DNA of 39,693 nucleotides from Streptomyces sp. E2N166 (GCF_003671715.1 NZ_RAIF01000031.1:921362-961054), one strand, 5' to 3'. Shown: positions 16,379 through 26,208, counted from the stretch's first letter. The notes: a model not told the origin generated them from the sequence alone. Translations and numbers: made by a program.

Positions 16379-17347
16379 ATGAAGGGCACTGTTGGTGAGC
16401 TGGGGGAGTTCGGGCTCATCAGGGAGCTCACCTCCCGTCTCACCACCACCCCGGCGGTCCGGGTCGGCCCCGGCGACGACGCCGCCGTGGTCGCCGCGCC
16501 CGACCGCCGGGTGGTGGCCAGCACCGACATCCTCGTGGAGGGACGGCACTTCCGCCGGGACTGGTCCACCGCGTACGACGTGGGCCGCAAGGCGGCGGCG
16601 CAGAACCTGGCCGACATCGCCGCCATGGGCGCCGTACCGACCGCACTGCTGCTCGGCCTGGTCGTACCCGCCGAACTGCCGGTGACCTGGCCGACCGAGC
16701 TGATGGACGGGCTGCGCGACGAGTGCCAGGTCGCGGGCGCCTCCGTGGTCGGCGGCGACGTGGTGCGCGGCGACACCATCACCGTCTCCATCACCGCGCT
16801 CGGCGACCTGCGCAACCAGGAGCCCGTCACCCGAGGCGGCGCCCAGCCCGGCGACCTCGTCGCGGTGACCGGCTGGCTCGGCTGGTCCGCGGCCGGGTTC
16901 GCCGTGCTGTCCCGGGGTTTCCGCTCGCCGCGTGCCTTCGTCGAGGCCCACCGCCGCCCGGAACCGCCGTACCACGCGGGGCCGGCCGCCGCGGGTCTCG
17001 GCGCCACCGCGATGTGCGACGTGAGCGACGGACTGATCGCCGACCTGGGCCACATCGCGGAGGCCAGCAAGGTCAGGATCGACATCCGCTCCGGCCAGAT
17101 CGACATCCCGTCCCAGATGAACGACATCGGCCAGGCCGTCGGCGTCGACCCCATGCAGTGGGTGCTCACCGGGGGAGAGGACCACGCGATCGTGGCCACC
17201 TTCCCGCCGGACGTGAAGCTGCCCGCCCGCTGGAAGGTCATCGGCGAGGTCCTCAACCCCTCGGCGCTGCCCCAGGTGACCGTCGACGGGGCGCCCTGGA
17301 CCAGCAAGGGCGGCTGGGACCACTTCGGAGAGGACGTGGAGTCATGA
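16379..17347 (+). CDS. thiL: Thiamine-monophosphate kinase
   Basis: Phosphorylates thiamine monophosphate to thiamine diphosphate, the last step of cofactor synthesis. In the 322 residues the AIR-synthase-like fold shows [59 protein letters not shown] and TGGEDHAIV. The ATG was chosen because a purine-rich GGAAGGGGAG lies upstream and the protein then begins like its relatives ([14 protein letters not shown]); an earlier in-frame ATG adds only atypical charged sequence. It overlaps thiD by four bases (ATGA). Confidence 0.95.
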   Translation: MKGTVGELGEFGLIRELTSRLTTTPAVRVGPGDDAAVVAAPDRRVVASTDILVEGRHFRRDWSTAYDVGRKAAAQNLADIAAMGAVPTALLLGLVVPAELPVTWPTELMDGLRDECQVAGASVVGGDVVRGDTITVSITALGDLRNQEPVTRGGAQPGDLVAVTGWLGWSAAGFAVLSRGFRSPRAFVEAHRRPEPPYHAGPAAAGLGATAMCDVSDGLIADLGHIAEASKVRIDIRSGQIDIPSQMNDIGQAVGVDPMQWVLTGGEDHAIVATFPPDVKLPARWKVIGEVLNPSALPQVTVDGAPWTSKGGWDHFGEDVES

Positions 17348-18141
17348 CACCGCCCCTGGTTCTCACCGTGGCCGGCTCCGACTCCGGCGGTGGCGCCGGC
17401 ATCCAGGCCGACCTGAAGACGATGCTCGCCCTCGGCGCCCACGGCATGAGCGTGCTCACCGCGGTGACCGCGCAGAACTCGCTGGGCGTGCAGGGCGCCT
17501 GGGAACTGCCCGTGGACGCCGTACGGGCCCAGTACCGCAGCGTCGTGGACGACATCGGCGTCCAGGCGGTCAAGACCGGGATGCTGTCCTCGGCGGAACT
17601 GGTCGAGGCGGTCGCCGAGTTGATCGGCGGCACGGACGCTCCGGCGGTCGTCGACCCGGTCGGAGTCTCCAAGCACGGGGACGCGCTGCTGGCGGCCTCC
17701 GCGCTGGACTCCGTACGAACCAGGCTGCTGCCGGTGGCGACCGTCGCCACGCCCAACCTCGACGAGGTCGCCCAACTCACCGGCGTACGGGTCGAGTCGG
17801 ACACCGATCTGCGCCGGGCCGCGACGGCCGTGCTGGAGTACGGGCCGCGCTGGGTGCTGATCAAGGGCGGCCACCTGGCCGGCGACGCCGTCGACCTGCT
17901 CACCGACGGCTTTGAGGAGCACTGGCTGCGCGCCCCGCGCCTCGACAACCGGCACACGCACGGCACGGGCTGCACCCTCGCGTCGGCCGTCGCCTGCGGT
18001 CTGGCCAAGGGGCGGTCGGTACCCGAGGCGGTCGCGGCGGCCAAGGAGTACGTCACCGGGGCCATCGCGGCCGGATTCGGGCTCGGCGCCGGAATCGGGC
18101 CGGTGGACCACGGCTGGGCGCTCGGGCGGGACCACGGCTGA
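17344..18141 (+). CDS. thiD: Hydroxymethylpyrimidine / phosphomethylpyrimidine kinase
   Basis: A ribokinase-fold enzyme that phosphorylates HMP and HMP-phosphate in thiamine synthesis. The 265 residues include [18 protein letters not shown] at the N-terminus, [30 protein letters not shown] and the C-terminal [18 protein letters not shown] holding the catalytic-base Asp/Gly region (Cys in this variant as in most ThiD). Coupled to thiL, it places early and late thiamine steps in one unit. No TPP riboswitch is visible upstream of thiL. Confidence 0.95.
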   Translation: MTPPLVLTVAGSDSGGGAGIQADLKTMLALGAHGMSVLTAVTAQNSLGVQGAWELPVDAVRAQYRSVVDDIGVQAVKTGMLSSAELVEAVAELIGGTDAPAVVDPVGVSKHGDALLAASALDSVRTRLLPVATVATPNLDEVAQLTGVRVESDTDLRRAATAVLEYGPRWVLIKGGHLAGDAVDLLTDGFEEHWLRAPRLDNRHTHGTGCTLASAVACGLAKGRSVPEAVAAAKEYVTGAIAAGFGLGAGIGPVDHGWALGRDHG

Positions 18142-18248
18142 GCGTTCGGGCGGGGTGGGCCCTCCCGCGGCGGGGCGGAGGGGTACGGGGGTGCGTCGGC
18201 CGCGTGCGGCCAGGGCTACCGGTCGGCCGTGTTCTCCGGCACGGCAAA

Positions 18249-18277
18249 AAGCCGGCCCACCCGAGGTGGACCGGCTT
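18249..18277 (-). terminator. Intrinsic terminator of rpmB
   Basis: Read on the minus strand, AAGCCGGTCCACC pairs with GGTGGGCCGGCTT (one mismatch) around a three-base loop and is followed by a run of T, the classic rho-independent arrangement. It faces thiD, whose own end shows no clear terminator. Confidence 0.85.
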
Positions 18278-18319
18278 CATGCAGCGGACCAGGCAGTGGC
18301 CGCGCGCTCAGCTGACGCG

Positions 18320-18505
18320 TCAGCGCGAGACCTTCCCGGCCTTGATGCACGAGGTGCAAGCGTTCACGCGCTTCGGCGTCCCGCCGACCACGGTACGCAC
18401 ACGCTGGATGTTCGGGTTCCAGCGACGGGACGTACGGCGGTGCGAGTGCGAGATGTTGTTGCCGAAGCTCGGCCCCTTGCCACAGACGTCGCAGTTGGCA
18501 GCCAC
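18320..18505 (-). CDS. rpmB: 50S ribosomal protein L28 (zinc-binding form)
   Basis: A 61-residue ribosomal protein with both cysteine pairs (CDVCGKGP and CTSCIKAG), the C+ zinc-binding version. Streptomycetes commonly hold a C- paralogue elsewhere that Zur switches on during zinc starvation. [17 protein letters not shown] is the family signature. It is a single gene with its own terminator, divergent from the FakA-like gene. Confidence 0.97.
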   Translation of the reverse strand: MAANCDVCGKGPSFGNNISHSHRRTSRRWNPNIQRVRTVVGGTPKRVNACTSCIKAGKVSR

Positions 18506-18773
18506 GGGTCACTCCAAAGACTTCAGATGCACTTACGGTTGACCCCGGCATGCCGGGATCAAGGTTCCGGGGCCGCGAGCGGTCCGGGGTCTGAGTGGCG
18601 GTGCCAGGGGGAAGAGCCCGATCGGGATCGGGCAACCGGAGCAGCATACAACGGCTGCTCCCGTACAACGAAACTACCATGGCAGCTCAGGGGCCCGCCC
18701 CCGGCCCTCTTCCGGTGGGCACCCTCCCAAGGTCTACGCTGCCTGCCACGTCCAGCAGCTCAGGGAGGCGCAG

Positions 18774-20483
18774 GTGGCGCAGGTGCCGCAGAGGTTCTTC
18801 GACGCTCTGGCGGTGCGTACCTGGTGCGGTCTGTCGCTGCGCGCGCTGGGACGGGCACGCGAGGAGATCGACGCGATCAACGTCTATCCGGTCGCGGACG
18901 GGGACACCGGCACCAACCTCTATCTGACCGTCGAGTCGGCCGTCGCCGCGGTGGAGGCGGTGTTCCAGGCGCACTCGGTGGACGCCGGGGAACCGGACGC
19001 GGGCGGCGGGCCCTCGCTGGCCGATGCCGTGGGTGCCATGGCGCACGGCGCGCTGATCGGCGCGCGCGGCAACTCCGGGACGATCCTCGCGCAGCTGCTG
19101 CGCGGCATGGCCCAGGTGCTCACCGCTGGTGGTGAACCCGCTCACACCGATGGTCCGGGCCTGCGGCTGGCCCTGCGGCACGCGGCCGAATCCGCCCGGC
19201 AGGCCGTGGCCCACCCGGTCGAGGGCACCGTCCTGACCGTCGCCTCGGCCGCCGCCGACGCGGCGGACGCCGCGGCCGAAGGTGCGGCCGAAGGTCCGGA
19301 GGGCGACTGCGCGGCGGTGGCCCGGGCGGCCTACGAGGGTGCCCGCGCGGCGCTCGCCGCGACCCCGGGCCAGCTGCCCGTCCTGGAGCGCGCCGGAGTC
19401 GTCGACGCCGGCGGGCGCGGCCTCGTGACGGTCCTCGCGGCCCTGGTGGAGACGTTCACGGGCCGTGCGCCGGGGCCGGAACGGGTCGCCGTGCCGCACG
19501 CGCGCGTGGCGCACGACGAGGCCGCGGGGGAGTGCGCGGCGGAGGAGGGCGACGAGAGCGGCCCGGCCTTCGAGGTGATCTACCTCCTGGAGGCCGACGA
19601 CGCTGCCGTGGCGCGGCTGCGGCGGCGGCTCGACGCCCTGGGGGACTCGCTCGTGGTGGTCGGCGGCGACGGGCTGTGGCACATCCACGTGCACGTCGAC
19701 GACGCGGGCGCCGCCGTCGAGGCGGGCGTCGAGGCCGGGCGGCCGTACCGGATCCGCATCACCCACTTCGGGCACGGCGACGCGCACACCGCCGGAACCG
19801 GGCGCCCGCCGCGTGAGCGCACGCAGCGCGCCGTGGTGGCGGTCGTGCCGGGGGAGGGCCTGGCCGGGCTCTACACCGAGGCCGGCGCGACCACCGTGCT
19901 CGCGCGCCCCGGGGAACCACCCGCGAGCGGGGAACTCGTCCAGGCCGTACGGCGGGCGCACGCGCGCGAGGTCGTGCTGCTGCCCAACGACGCCGAACTG
20001 CGCCACACCGCCGCCGCCGCGGCCGAGCAGGCCCGCGCCGAAGGCATCCGCGTCGCCCTTATCCCGACCCGCTCCGCGGTCCAGGGCATCGCCGCGCTCG
20101 CCGTGCACGAGCCCGAGCGGCGCTTCGACGAGGACGTGGTGGCGATGACCTCGGCGGCGGGCGCCACCCGCCACGCCGAGGTCGCCGTCGCCGAACGCCA
20201 GTCGTGGACCACGGCCGGCATCTGCCAGGCCGGCGACGTGCTCGGCCTCGTCGACGGCGACGTGGCCGTGATCGGCGCGGACGTCACGGAGGTCGCCGCG
20301 ACCGTCCTGGACCGCATGCTCGCGGCCGGCGGCGAGCTGGTCACCCTGGTCCTCGGGGACGAGGCCCCCGAGACCGTCACCGCCCACCTGGAGGCCCGCG
20401 TCCGCGAGGCGTACCTCGCCGTCGACACGGTGGTCTACCGGGGCGGCAGACAGGGCGCGCTGCTGCTGATCGGCGTGGAGTAG
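18774..20483 (+). CDS. FakA-like (DhaL-domain) fatty acid kinase family protein
   Basis: A 569-residue cytoplasmic protein of the FakA/YloV family. An N-terminal DhaL nucleotide-binding domain carries INVYPVADGDTGTNLYLT (metal-binding Asp cluster), GARGNSGTILAQLLRG and VVDAGGRG. A middle domain (FEVIYLLEADD...HIHVHVDD) and a C-terminal EDD-like domain follow. In Firmicutes, FakA phosphorylates fatty acids bound to FakB; no FakB (DegV) gene is nearby, so the partner is elsewhere or the substrate differs. The GTG start has GGGAGG 5 bases upstream. Adjacency to recG is conserved in many Gram-positive genomes. Confidence 0.9.
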   Translation: MAQVPQRFFDALAVRTWCGLSLRALGRAREEIDAINVYPVADGDTGTNLYLTVESAVAAVEAVFQAHSVDAGEPDAGGGPSLADAVGAMAHGALIGARGNSGTILAQLLRGMAQVLTAGGEPAHTDGPGLRLALRHAAESARQAVAHPVEGTVLTVASAAADAADAAAEGAAEGPEGDCAAVARAAYEGARAALAATPGQLPVLERAGVVDAGGRGLVTVLAALVETFTGRAPGPERVAVPHARVAHDEAAGECAAEEGDESGPAFEVIYLLEADDAAVARLRRRLDALGDSLVVVGGDGLWHIHVHVDDAGAAVEAGVEAGRPYRIRITHFGHGDAHTAGTGRPPRERTQRAVVAVVPGEGLAGLYTEAGATTVLARPGEPPASGELVQAVRRAHAREVVLLPNDAELRHTAAAAAEQARAEGIRVALIPTRSAVQGIAALAVHEPERRFDEDVVAMTSAAGATRHAEVAVAERQSWTTAGICQAGDVLGLVDGDVAVIGADVTEVAATVLDRMLAAGGELVTLVLGDEAPETVTAHLEARVREAYLAVDTVVYRGGRQGALLLIGVE

Positions 20484-20575
20484 CGCGGCGGTACCGCCGG
20501 TCAGCCGGGAGGTGTGCCGCCGTTGCCGCCGGTTTGCGGGGAGGTGCGGGGCCATTGTCAGTGGCGTGGTGTGCA

Positions 20576-22792
20576 ATGGATCTCGTGCCCGCACTGCGAG
20601 AACCCCTGAAGAAGGTGCTCGGCCCCGCCACCGCGAAGGTGATGGCCGAGCATCTCGGCCTGCACACCGTCGGCGACCTCCTCCACCACTACCCCCGCAG
20701 ATACGAGGAGCGCGGCCAGCTCACCCACCTCGCCGACCTGCCTATGGACGAGCACGTCACGGTAGTGGCCCAGGTCGCCGACGCACGCCTGCACACCTTC
20801 GCCTCGTCGAAGGCGCCGCGCGGCAAGGGGCAGCGCCTCGAAGTGACCATCACGGACGGCCACGGCCGCCTCCAGCTGGTCTTCTTCGGCAACGGCGTCC
20901 ACAAGCCCCACAAGGAGCTCCTGCCGGGCACCCGCGCGATGTTCGCGGGCAAGGTCTCCGTCTTCAACCGCCGACTGCAACTGGCCCATCCGGCGTACGA
21001 GTTGCTGCGCGGCAGTGATGACGACGACGGGACCGAGAGCGTCGAGTCCTGGGCGGGCGCCCTCATCCCCCTCTACCCGGCCACCGCCAAGCTGGAGTCC
21101 TGGAAGATCGGCAAGGCGATCCAGACGGTGCTGCCCAGCGCGCAGGAGGCCGTCGACCCGCTCCCCGGCTCCCTGCGCGAGGGACGTGGCCTGGTCTCCC
21201 TCCCCGAAGCCCTCCTGAAGATCCACCGCCCGCACACCAAGGCCGACATCGAGGACGCCCGCGCCCGCCTGAAGTGGGACGAGGCCTTCGTCCTCCAGGT
21301 CGCCCTCGCCCGCCGCCGCCACGCGGAGACCCAACTCCCCGCCGTCCCCCGGAAACCGAGCCCGGACGGCCTGCTCGCGGCCTTCGACGACCGTCTCCCC
21401 TTCACCCTCACCGACGGTCAGCGGAAGGTCTCCCGGGAGATCTTCGACGACCTGGCCACCGACCACCCGATGCACCGGCTGCTCCAGGGGGAGGTCGGAT
21501 CGGGAAAGACGATGGTCGCCCTGCGCGCCATGCTCGCCGTCGTCGACGCCGGCGGGCAGGCCGTGATGCTGGCGCCCACCGAGGTGCTCGCCCAGCAGCA
21601 TCACCGGTCGGTCGTCGAGATGATGGGGGAGCTGGCCGAGGGAGGGATGCTCGGCGGCGCCGAACACGCCACCAAGGTGGTGCTGCTGACCGGCTCGGCG
21701 GGCGCCGCCGCCCGCCGTCACGCCCTGCTCGACCTGGCCACCGGCGAGGCCGGCATCGTCATCGGCACGCACGCGCTGATCGAGGACAAGGTGCAGTTCC
21801 ACGACCTCGGCCTGGTCGTCGTCGACGAACAGCACCGCTTCGGCGTCGAGCAGCGCGACGCCCTGCGCGGCAAGGGCAAACAGCCGCCGCATCTGCTCGT
21901 CATGACCGCCACGCCGATTCCGCGCACCGTCGCCATGACCGTCTTCGGTGACCTCGAGACCTCCGTCCTGGACCAGCTCCCGGCCGGCCGTTCCCCGATC
22001 GCCAGCCATGTCGTCCCGGCCGCCGACAAACCGCACTTCCTCACCCGCGCCTGGGAACGGGTCCGGGAGGAGGTCTCGGGCGGGCACCAGGCGTACGTCG
22101 TCTGCCCGCGCATCGGCGACGATGACGACGCCCCGGGGAAGGGGGCCCAGAAGCCCCCCGAGGGTGACGCGGAGAAGCGGCCCCCGCTGGCCGTCCTCGA
22201 CGTCGCCGAGCAACTGGCGAAGGGCCCGCTCCAGGGCCTCAAGATCGAGGTACTGCACGGCCGGATGCAGCCCGACGACAAGGACGCCGTCATGCGCCGC
22301 TTCACGGCGGGGGAGACCGACGTCCTCGTCGCCACGACCGTCATCGAGGTCGGCGTCAACGTCCCCAACGCCACCGCGATGGTGATCATGGACGCCGACC
22401 GCTTCGGTGTCTCCCAGCTCCACCAGCTGCGCGGTCGCGTCGGCCGGGGCTCCGCCCCCGGCCTGTGCCTGCTGGTCACCGAGATGCCCGAGGCGAGCGC
22501 GGCCCGGCAGCGGCTGGGCGCGGTCGCCGGCACCCTCGACGGCTTCGAGCTCTCCCGCATCGACCTCGAACAGCGCCGCGAGGGCGACGTCCTCGGCCAG
22601 GCCCAGTCCGGTGCCCGCACCTCCCTGCGTGTCCTCGCCGTCATCGAGGACGAGGAGATCATCGCCGAGGCGCGGGAGGAGGCGGCGGCGGTGGTGGCCG
22701 CCGACCCGGAGCTGACAGGTCTGCCCGGTCTGCGGACGGCTCTGGACGCACTGCTGGACGACGAGCGGGAGCAGTACCTGGAGAAGGGCTGA
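20576..22792 (+). CDS. recG: ATP-dependent DNA helicase RecG
   Basis: A superfamily 2 helicase that regresses stalled replication forks and processes recombination intermediates. In the 738 residues an N-terminal wedge/OB domain (about 60-170) precedes the helicase core, with Walker A GEVGSGKT (305-312), DEQH box (417-420), MTATPIPRT, VVCPRI and the motif V/VI pair TTVIEVGVNVPNA and QLHQLRGRVGRG. A roughly 25-residue charged insert (DDDDAPGKGAQKPPEGDAEKRPP) sits between motifs IV and V, as in other actinobacteria. The ATG was preferred over a GTG five codons earlier; neither has a strong ribosome site. Confidence 0.97.
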   Translation: MDLVPALREPLKKVLGPATAKVMAEHLGLHTVGDLLHHYPRRYEERGQLTHLADLPMDEHVTVVAQVADARLHTFASSKAPRGKGQRLEVTITDGHGRLQLVFFGNGVHKPHKELLPGTRAMFAGKVSVFNRRLQLAHPAYELLRGSDDDDGTESVESWAGALIPLYPATAKLESWKIGKAIQTVLPSAQEAVDPLPGSLREGRGLVSLPEALLKIHRPHTKADIEDARARLKWDEAFVLQVALARRRHAETQLPAVPRKPSPDGLLAAFDDRLPFTLTDGQRKVSREIFDDLATDHPMHRLLQGEVGSGKTMVALRAMLAVVDAGGQAVMLAPTEVLAQQHHRSVVEMMGELAEGGMLGGAEHATKVVLLTGSAGAAARRHALLDLATGEAGIVIGTHALIEDKVQFHDLGLVVVDEQHRFGVEQRDALRGKGKQPPHLLVMTATPIPRTVAMTVFGDLETSVLDQLPAGRSPIASHVVPAADKPHFLTRAWERVREEVSGGHQAYVVCPRIGDDDDAPGKGAQKPPEGDAEKRPPLAVLDVAEQLAKGPLQGLKIEVLHGRMQPDDKDAVMRRFTAGETDVLVATTVIEVGVNVPNATAMVIMDADRFGVSQLHQLRGRVGRGSAPGLCLLVTEMPEASAARQRLGAVAGTLDGFELSRIDLEQRREGDVLGQAQSGARTSLRVLAVIEDEEIIAEAREEAAAVVAADPELTGLPGLRTALDALLDDEREQYLEKG

Positions 22793-22847
22793 CAGACTGG
22801 GAACGGACACCGCCCGCACACTCGAGCACACCGACAAGGACCCGAAG

Positions 22848-23435
22848 ATGACCCGCGTGATCGCCGGCAAAGCCGGCGGACGCCGCCTCGCCGTCCCGCA
22901 GGGAACCGGCACCCGCCCCACCTCCGACCGCGCGCGCGAGGGACTCTTCTCCACCTGGCAGTCCCTGCTCGGCGGCCCGCTGGACGGCGAGCGGGTCATC
23001 GACCTGTACGCCGGTTCCGGCGCCGTCGGCCTGGAGGCGCTGTCCCGGGGCGCCGGGCACGTGCTGCTCGTCGAGGCCGACGCCCGCGCCGCCCGTACGG
23101 TCCGGGAGAACGTCAAGGCGCTCGGCCTGCCCGGCGCCGAGGTCCGGGCGGGCAAAGCGGAACAGATCATCCGCACCCCGGCCCCGGCCGAGCCGTACGA
23201 CATCGTCTTCCTGGATCCGCCGTACGCCGTCTCGGACGACGATCTTCGGGAGATCCTGCTCACACTCCGCACGGAGGGGTGGCTCACCGGGGAAGCGCTC
23301 GTCACCGTGGAGCGCAGCACCAGGGGCGGCGAATTCCGCTGGCCCCAGGGCTTCGACGCGATCCGGTCCCGTCGCTACGGCGAGGGAACGTTTTGGTACG
23401 GTCGCGCCGCCTCTACGTGCGAAGACGCACGATGA
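22848..23435 (+). CDS. rsmD: 16S rRNA (guanine-N2)-methyltransferase RsmD
   Basis: Methylates G966 (E. coli numbering) of 16S rRNA. The 195-residue protein has the SAM-binding VIDLYAGSGAVGLEALSRGA (about residues 50-69) and the catalytic VFLDPPY (about 120-126); N-terminal RVIAGKAGGRRLAVPQGTGTRPTSDRAREGLFS is characteristic. Its stop overlaps an ATG in the coaD frame, but coaD probably starts 30 bases further on. The rsmD-coaD pairing is widely conserved. Confidence 0.95.
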   Translation: MTRVIAGKAGGRRLAVPQGTGTRPTSDRAREGLFSTWQSLLGGPLDGERVIDLYAGSGAVGLEALSRGAGHVLLVEADARAARTVRENVKALGLPGAEVRAGKAEQIIRTPAPAEPYDIVFLDPPYAVSDDDLREILLTLRTEGWLTGEALVTVERSTRGGEFRWPQGFDAIRSRRYGEGTFWYGRAASTCEDAR

Positions 23436-23461
23436 CCGGACCGGAGAGCGAGGGAACTCAA

Positions 23462-23941
23462 GTGCGCCGCGCCGTCTGTCCCGGGTCATTCGACCCGATC
23501 CACAACGGACATCTCGACATCATCGCCCGTGCCTCCAGCCTCTATGACGAGGTCTACGTCGCGGTGATGATCAATCGGTCCAAGAAGAGCCTGTTCGAGA
23601 TCGAGGAGCGGATCGACCTCATCCGCCAGGTCACCGCCGAGTACGGGAACGTGCGCGTGGAGTCCTTCCACGGCCTCCTCGTCGACTTCTGCAAGCAGCG
23701 CGAGATCCCGGCCATCGTCAAGGGCCTGCGCGCCGTCAGCGACTTCGACTACGAACTCCAGATGGCCCAGATGAACAACGGCCTGTCGGGCGTGGAGACC
23801 CTCTTCATCCCCACCAACCCCACCTACAGCTTCATGTCGTCCTCCCTGGTCAAGGAGGTCGCCACCTGGGGTGGCGACATCTCCCACCTGGTGCCGCCGC
23901 TGGTCCTCGAAGCCCTCTCCGGACGCCTGAAGAAGGACTGA
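23462..23941 (+). CDS. coaD: Phosphopantetheine adenylyltransferase
   Basis: Adenylates 4'-phosphopantetheine, the penultimate step of coenzyme A synthesis. The 159-residue protein has the nucleotidyltransferase motif GSFDPIHNGH near the N-terminus and the SSSLVKEVA motif near residue 127. The GTG start was chosen because GAGGGA lies at good distance and the product matches the family's start (RRAVCPGSFDP) and length; the ATG overlapping the rsmD stop would add ten unconserved residues. A weak hairpin (GGTGTCC/GGACACC) lies about 45 bases downstream. Confidence 0.95.
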   Translation: MRRAVCPGSFDPIHNGHLDIIARASSLYDEVYVAVMINRSKKSLFEIEERIDLIRQVTAEYGNVRVESFHGLLVDFCKQREIPAIVKGLRAVSDFDYELQMAQMNNGLSGVETLFIPTNPTYSFMSSSLVKEVATWGGDISHLVPPLVLEALSGRLKKD

Positions 23942-24062
23942 CGCCCCCGTCGTACAGCTGCCGGAGACTGACTGGCCGTCACCCGGTGTCCACCGGACAC
24001 CCCAGGGTCGTACAGTCGTCCCGTCCGTCTCCAACACAGCTGTAGAGAGTGGCGAGCACACG

Positions 24063-25199
24063 GTGGACGTGCAGAAGAAGCTCGACGAGATCAGCGCGAT
24101 GGTCTCCGGCGCCCGCGCCATGCCCATGTCGGCCTCGTGCGTGGTCAACCGCGCCGAACTGCTTTCGATGCTGGAAGAGCTGCGTGCCGAGCTGCCCGGG
24201 TCCCTCGCCCAGGCCCAGGAGCTGATCGGCGACCGCGACCAGATGGTCGCGCAGGCCCGCCAGGAGGCCGACCGGATCATCGAAAGCGCGCAGGCCGAGC
24301 GCGGTTCCCTGATCTCCGACACCGAGGTCGCCCGCCGCTCCCAGGCCGAGGCCGACCGGATTCTCGCCGAGGCCCGCCAGGAGGCCGAGGAGGTCCGCGC
24401 CGAGGCCGACGACTACGTCGACTCCAAGCTCGCCAACTTCGAGGTCGTCCTCACCAAGACCCTCGGCTCCGTCGGCCGGGGCCGCGAGAAGCTCCTGGGC
24501 ACCGGATCCGGCCTCGACGAGAACGGCTACGAGGACGAGGACGCCCCCGAGCGCAGCCACGACCCGGAGATCCTGCGCCGCGACGCCGACACCTACGTCG
24601 ACACGAAGCTCGGCGCCTTCGAGGCCGTGCTGGCCAAGACCCTGGACGCCGTCGGCCGGGGCCGCCAGAAGTTGCACGGCCGGATCGCCACCGACGACCT
24701 GGGCGCCCTCGCGGACGACATGAGCACCGTCCAGCACTCCAGCGACGCGGACTACCTCGCCGGCCTCTCCGACGCCCCCGCCGTGCAGCCCCACCAGCGG
24801 GAGTACGGCGAGCGGCAGCCGGCGGCGGCACAGGTACCGGCGCAGGCCGTGCCGGAGATGCCGGCGCAGCAGCCGGCGTACGGCTACGCCCAGCAGCAGC
24901 CCGACCCCTACGCCGGCTACCAGCAGGCCTACGGCGACGGGCAGGACCCGTACGGCTACCAGCAGCAGACGGCGGACCCGTACGCCTACCAGTACGACCC
25001 CCAGGGGCAGGCCTACGACGGACAGCAGGGCTACGCCCAGCCCCAGCAGGCTCAGCCGCCCCAGCAGGCTCAGCCGCCCCAGCAGGCTCAGCCGCCCCAG
25101 CAGGCCCAGCCGCAGGCACTCGACGAGACCAGCCTCTTCGACACCAGCATGATCAGCGCCGAGCAGCTGAGGGCCTACGAACAGGGCCGCGGACTCTAG
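24063..25199 (+). CDS. DivIVA-like coiled-coil cell-division protein, SepIVA homologue
   Basis: A 378-residue cytoplasmic protein. Residues 1-65 resemble the N-terminus of mycobacterial SepIVA (VQKKLDEISAMVSGARAMPMSASCVVNRAELLSMLEEL). A long coiled coil follows (about 55-130, rich in QEAD/EADRI heptads), then a duplicated segment VDSKLANFEVVLTKTLGSVGRGREKL and VDTKLGAFEAVLAKTLDAVGRGRQKL. The last 120 residues are a Tyr/Gln/Pro-rich disordered tail ending in a conserved-looking LFDTSMISAEQLRAYEQGRGL. Position before yceD-rpmF-rnc-mutM equals that of sepIVA (Rv2927c) in Mycobacterium, where it acts in septation and envelope growth. The GTG start lacks a strong ribosome site. Confidence 0.88.
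   Translation: MDVQKKLDEISAMVSGARAMPMSASCVVNRAELLSMLEELRAELPGSLAQAQELIGDRDQMVAQARQEADRIIESAQAERGSLISDTEVARRSQAEADRILAEARQEAEEVRAEADDYVDSKLANFEVVLTKTLGSVGRGREKLLGTGSGLDENGYEDEDAPERSHDPEILRRDADTYVDTKLGAFEAVLAKTLDAVGRGRQKLHGRIATDDLGALADDMSTVQHSSDADYLAGLSDAPAVQPHQREYGERQPAAAQVPAQAVPEMPAQQPAYGYAQQQPDPYAGYQQAYGDGQDPYGYQQQTADPYAYQYDPQGQAYDGQQGYAQPQQAQPPQQAQPPQQAQPPQQAQPQALDETSLFDTSMISAEQLRAYEQGRGL
25041..25112 (+). repeat. Four tandem 18-bp coding repeats in the sepIVA-like gene
   Basis: The unit CCCCAGCAGGCTCAGCCG occurs four times head to tail, the last copy with one substitution, encoding PQQAQP repeats in the disordered tail. Exact unit identity at DNA level implies recent expansion by slippage, so copy number probably varies between strains. 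Confidence 0.9.
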
Positions 25200-25247
25200 T
25201 CCCGGGTGCCGTCACGGGCTCCGCCCCTCGCGCCGTCCCGGGCCGGA

Positions 25248-25277
25248 TTGGGCCGATGGCGAATGGTCCAGTATCCT
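25248..25277 (+). promoter_or_regulatory. Candidate promoter for yceD-rpmF-rnc
   Basis: TTGGGC and TATCCT are separated by 18 bases in the only sizeable gap (169 bases) before the three-gene unit. The element lies about 90 bases before the yceD start. This is inference by consensus only. Confidence 0.4.
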
Positions 25278-25368
25278 GGCTCTTCGGTCGCGCGTACGTC
25301 CGCGATCGCCGCTGCCCGGGAACACCGAAGGGCGGCACCCCCACACTCACGAAGACCCGAAAGCAGGA

Positions 25369-26013
25369 ATGGTTCTGAACGCGCGCCTCGACCACCGCAA
25401 CCCCCTCGTGTTCGACACACACGAGCTGGGACGGCGGCCCGGTGCGCTCCAGCGCCTGACCCGCACGGTCGACGCTCCCAAGGACTTCGGTATCCAGGGA
25501 GTCATCGGAGTGCCGGAAGGCGCCCCGGTGGAACTCGATCTCCGGCTCGAGTCGGTCATGGAAGGCGTGCTCGTCACGGGTACCGCCCGTGCCAAGGCCG
25601 AGGGGGAGTGCGTAAGGTGTCTGGAGCCGCTCGAGCAGCAGCTTGTGGCGGACTTCCAGGAGATGTTCTCGTACCCTGACGCCGACGACCGGGGCCGCCC
25701 TGTGGCGGAGCCGGCCGACGACGCCGAGGAAGACGAGGACAGGCTCTTCGTCGAGGACGGACTGATCGGCCTCGAACCCGTGCTGCGCGACGCGGTGGTG
25801 CTCGCACTGCCGATGCAGCCGGTGTGCCAGGAAGACTGCCCGGGTCTGTGCTCCGAGTGTGGAGCACGCCTGGCGGACGACCCGGACCACCACCACGACG
25901 CCGTCGACATTCGTTGGGCGGCTTTGCAGGGACTCGCCGGTTCACTCGGAGACGGCGAGAAGGACGAGATGAGCGGCGCCGAACCTGGCGTCGACGAGAA
26001 GCAGGAGAAGTAG
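25369..26013 (+). CDS. YceD / DUF177 family protein
   Basis: A 214-residue cytoplasmic protein of the DUF177 family, almost always encoded directly before rpmF; in plants and bacteria the family is linked to 23S rRNA/large-subunit assembly. Conserved pieces are [24 protein letters not shown] and the C-terminal [16 protein letters not shown], whose four cysteines may bind zinc. Acidic low-complexity segments lie between them and at the C-terminus. The rpmF start follows the stop by two bases, so translation is coupled. Confidence 0.92.
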   Translation: MVLNARLDHRNPLVFDTHELGRRPGALQRLTRTVDAPKDFGIQGVIGVPEGAPVELDLRLESVMEGVLVTGTARAKAEGECVRCLEPLEQQLVADFQEMFSYPDADDRGRPVAEPADDAEEDEDRLFVEDGLIGLEPVLRDAVVLALPMQPVCQEDCPGLCSECGARLADDPDHHHDAVDIRWAALQGLAGSLGDGEKDEMSGAEPGVDEKQEK

Positions 26014-26015
26014 CC

Positions 26016-26189
26016 GTGGCTGTTCCGAAGCGGAAGATGTCGCGCAGCAACACGCGCCACCGCCGGTCGCAGTGGAAGGCTGCGGTCCCCACCCTGGTTG
26101 CGTGCGAGCGCTGCCACGAGCCCAAGCTGCAGCACATCGCGTGCCCGGCTTGCGGCACTTACAACAAGCGCCAGGTCCTCGAGGTCTGA
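26016..26189 (+). CDS. rpmF: 50S ribosomal protein L32 (zinc-binding form)
   Basis: A 57-residue protein beginning [21 protein letters not shown], with the zinc ribbon CERC...CPAC near the C-terminus, the C+ form. The GTG start is coupled to yceD with GGAGAAG just upstream. It lies 19 bases before the start chosen for rnc. Confidence 0.97.
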   Translation: MAVPKRKMSRSNTRHRRSQWKAAVPTLVACERCHEPKLQHIACPACGTYNKRQVLEV

Positions 26190-26208
26190 GCGGCTGGTGA
26201 GAGGCACT

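Noticed and set aside
18774..20483. DhaL-domain protein considered as dihydroxyacetone kinase
   Set aside because: The three-domain layout (DhaL, middle domain, EDD-like C-terminus) and 569-residue length fit FakA/YloV rather than DhaKL.
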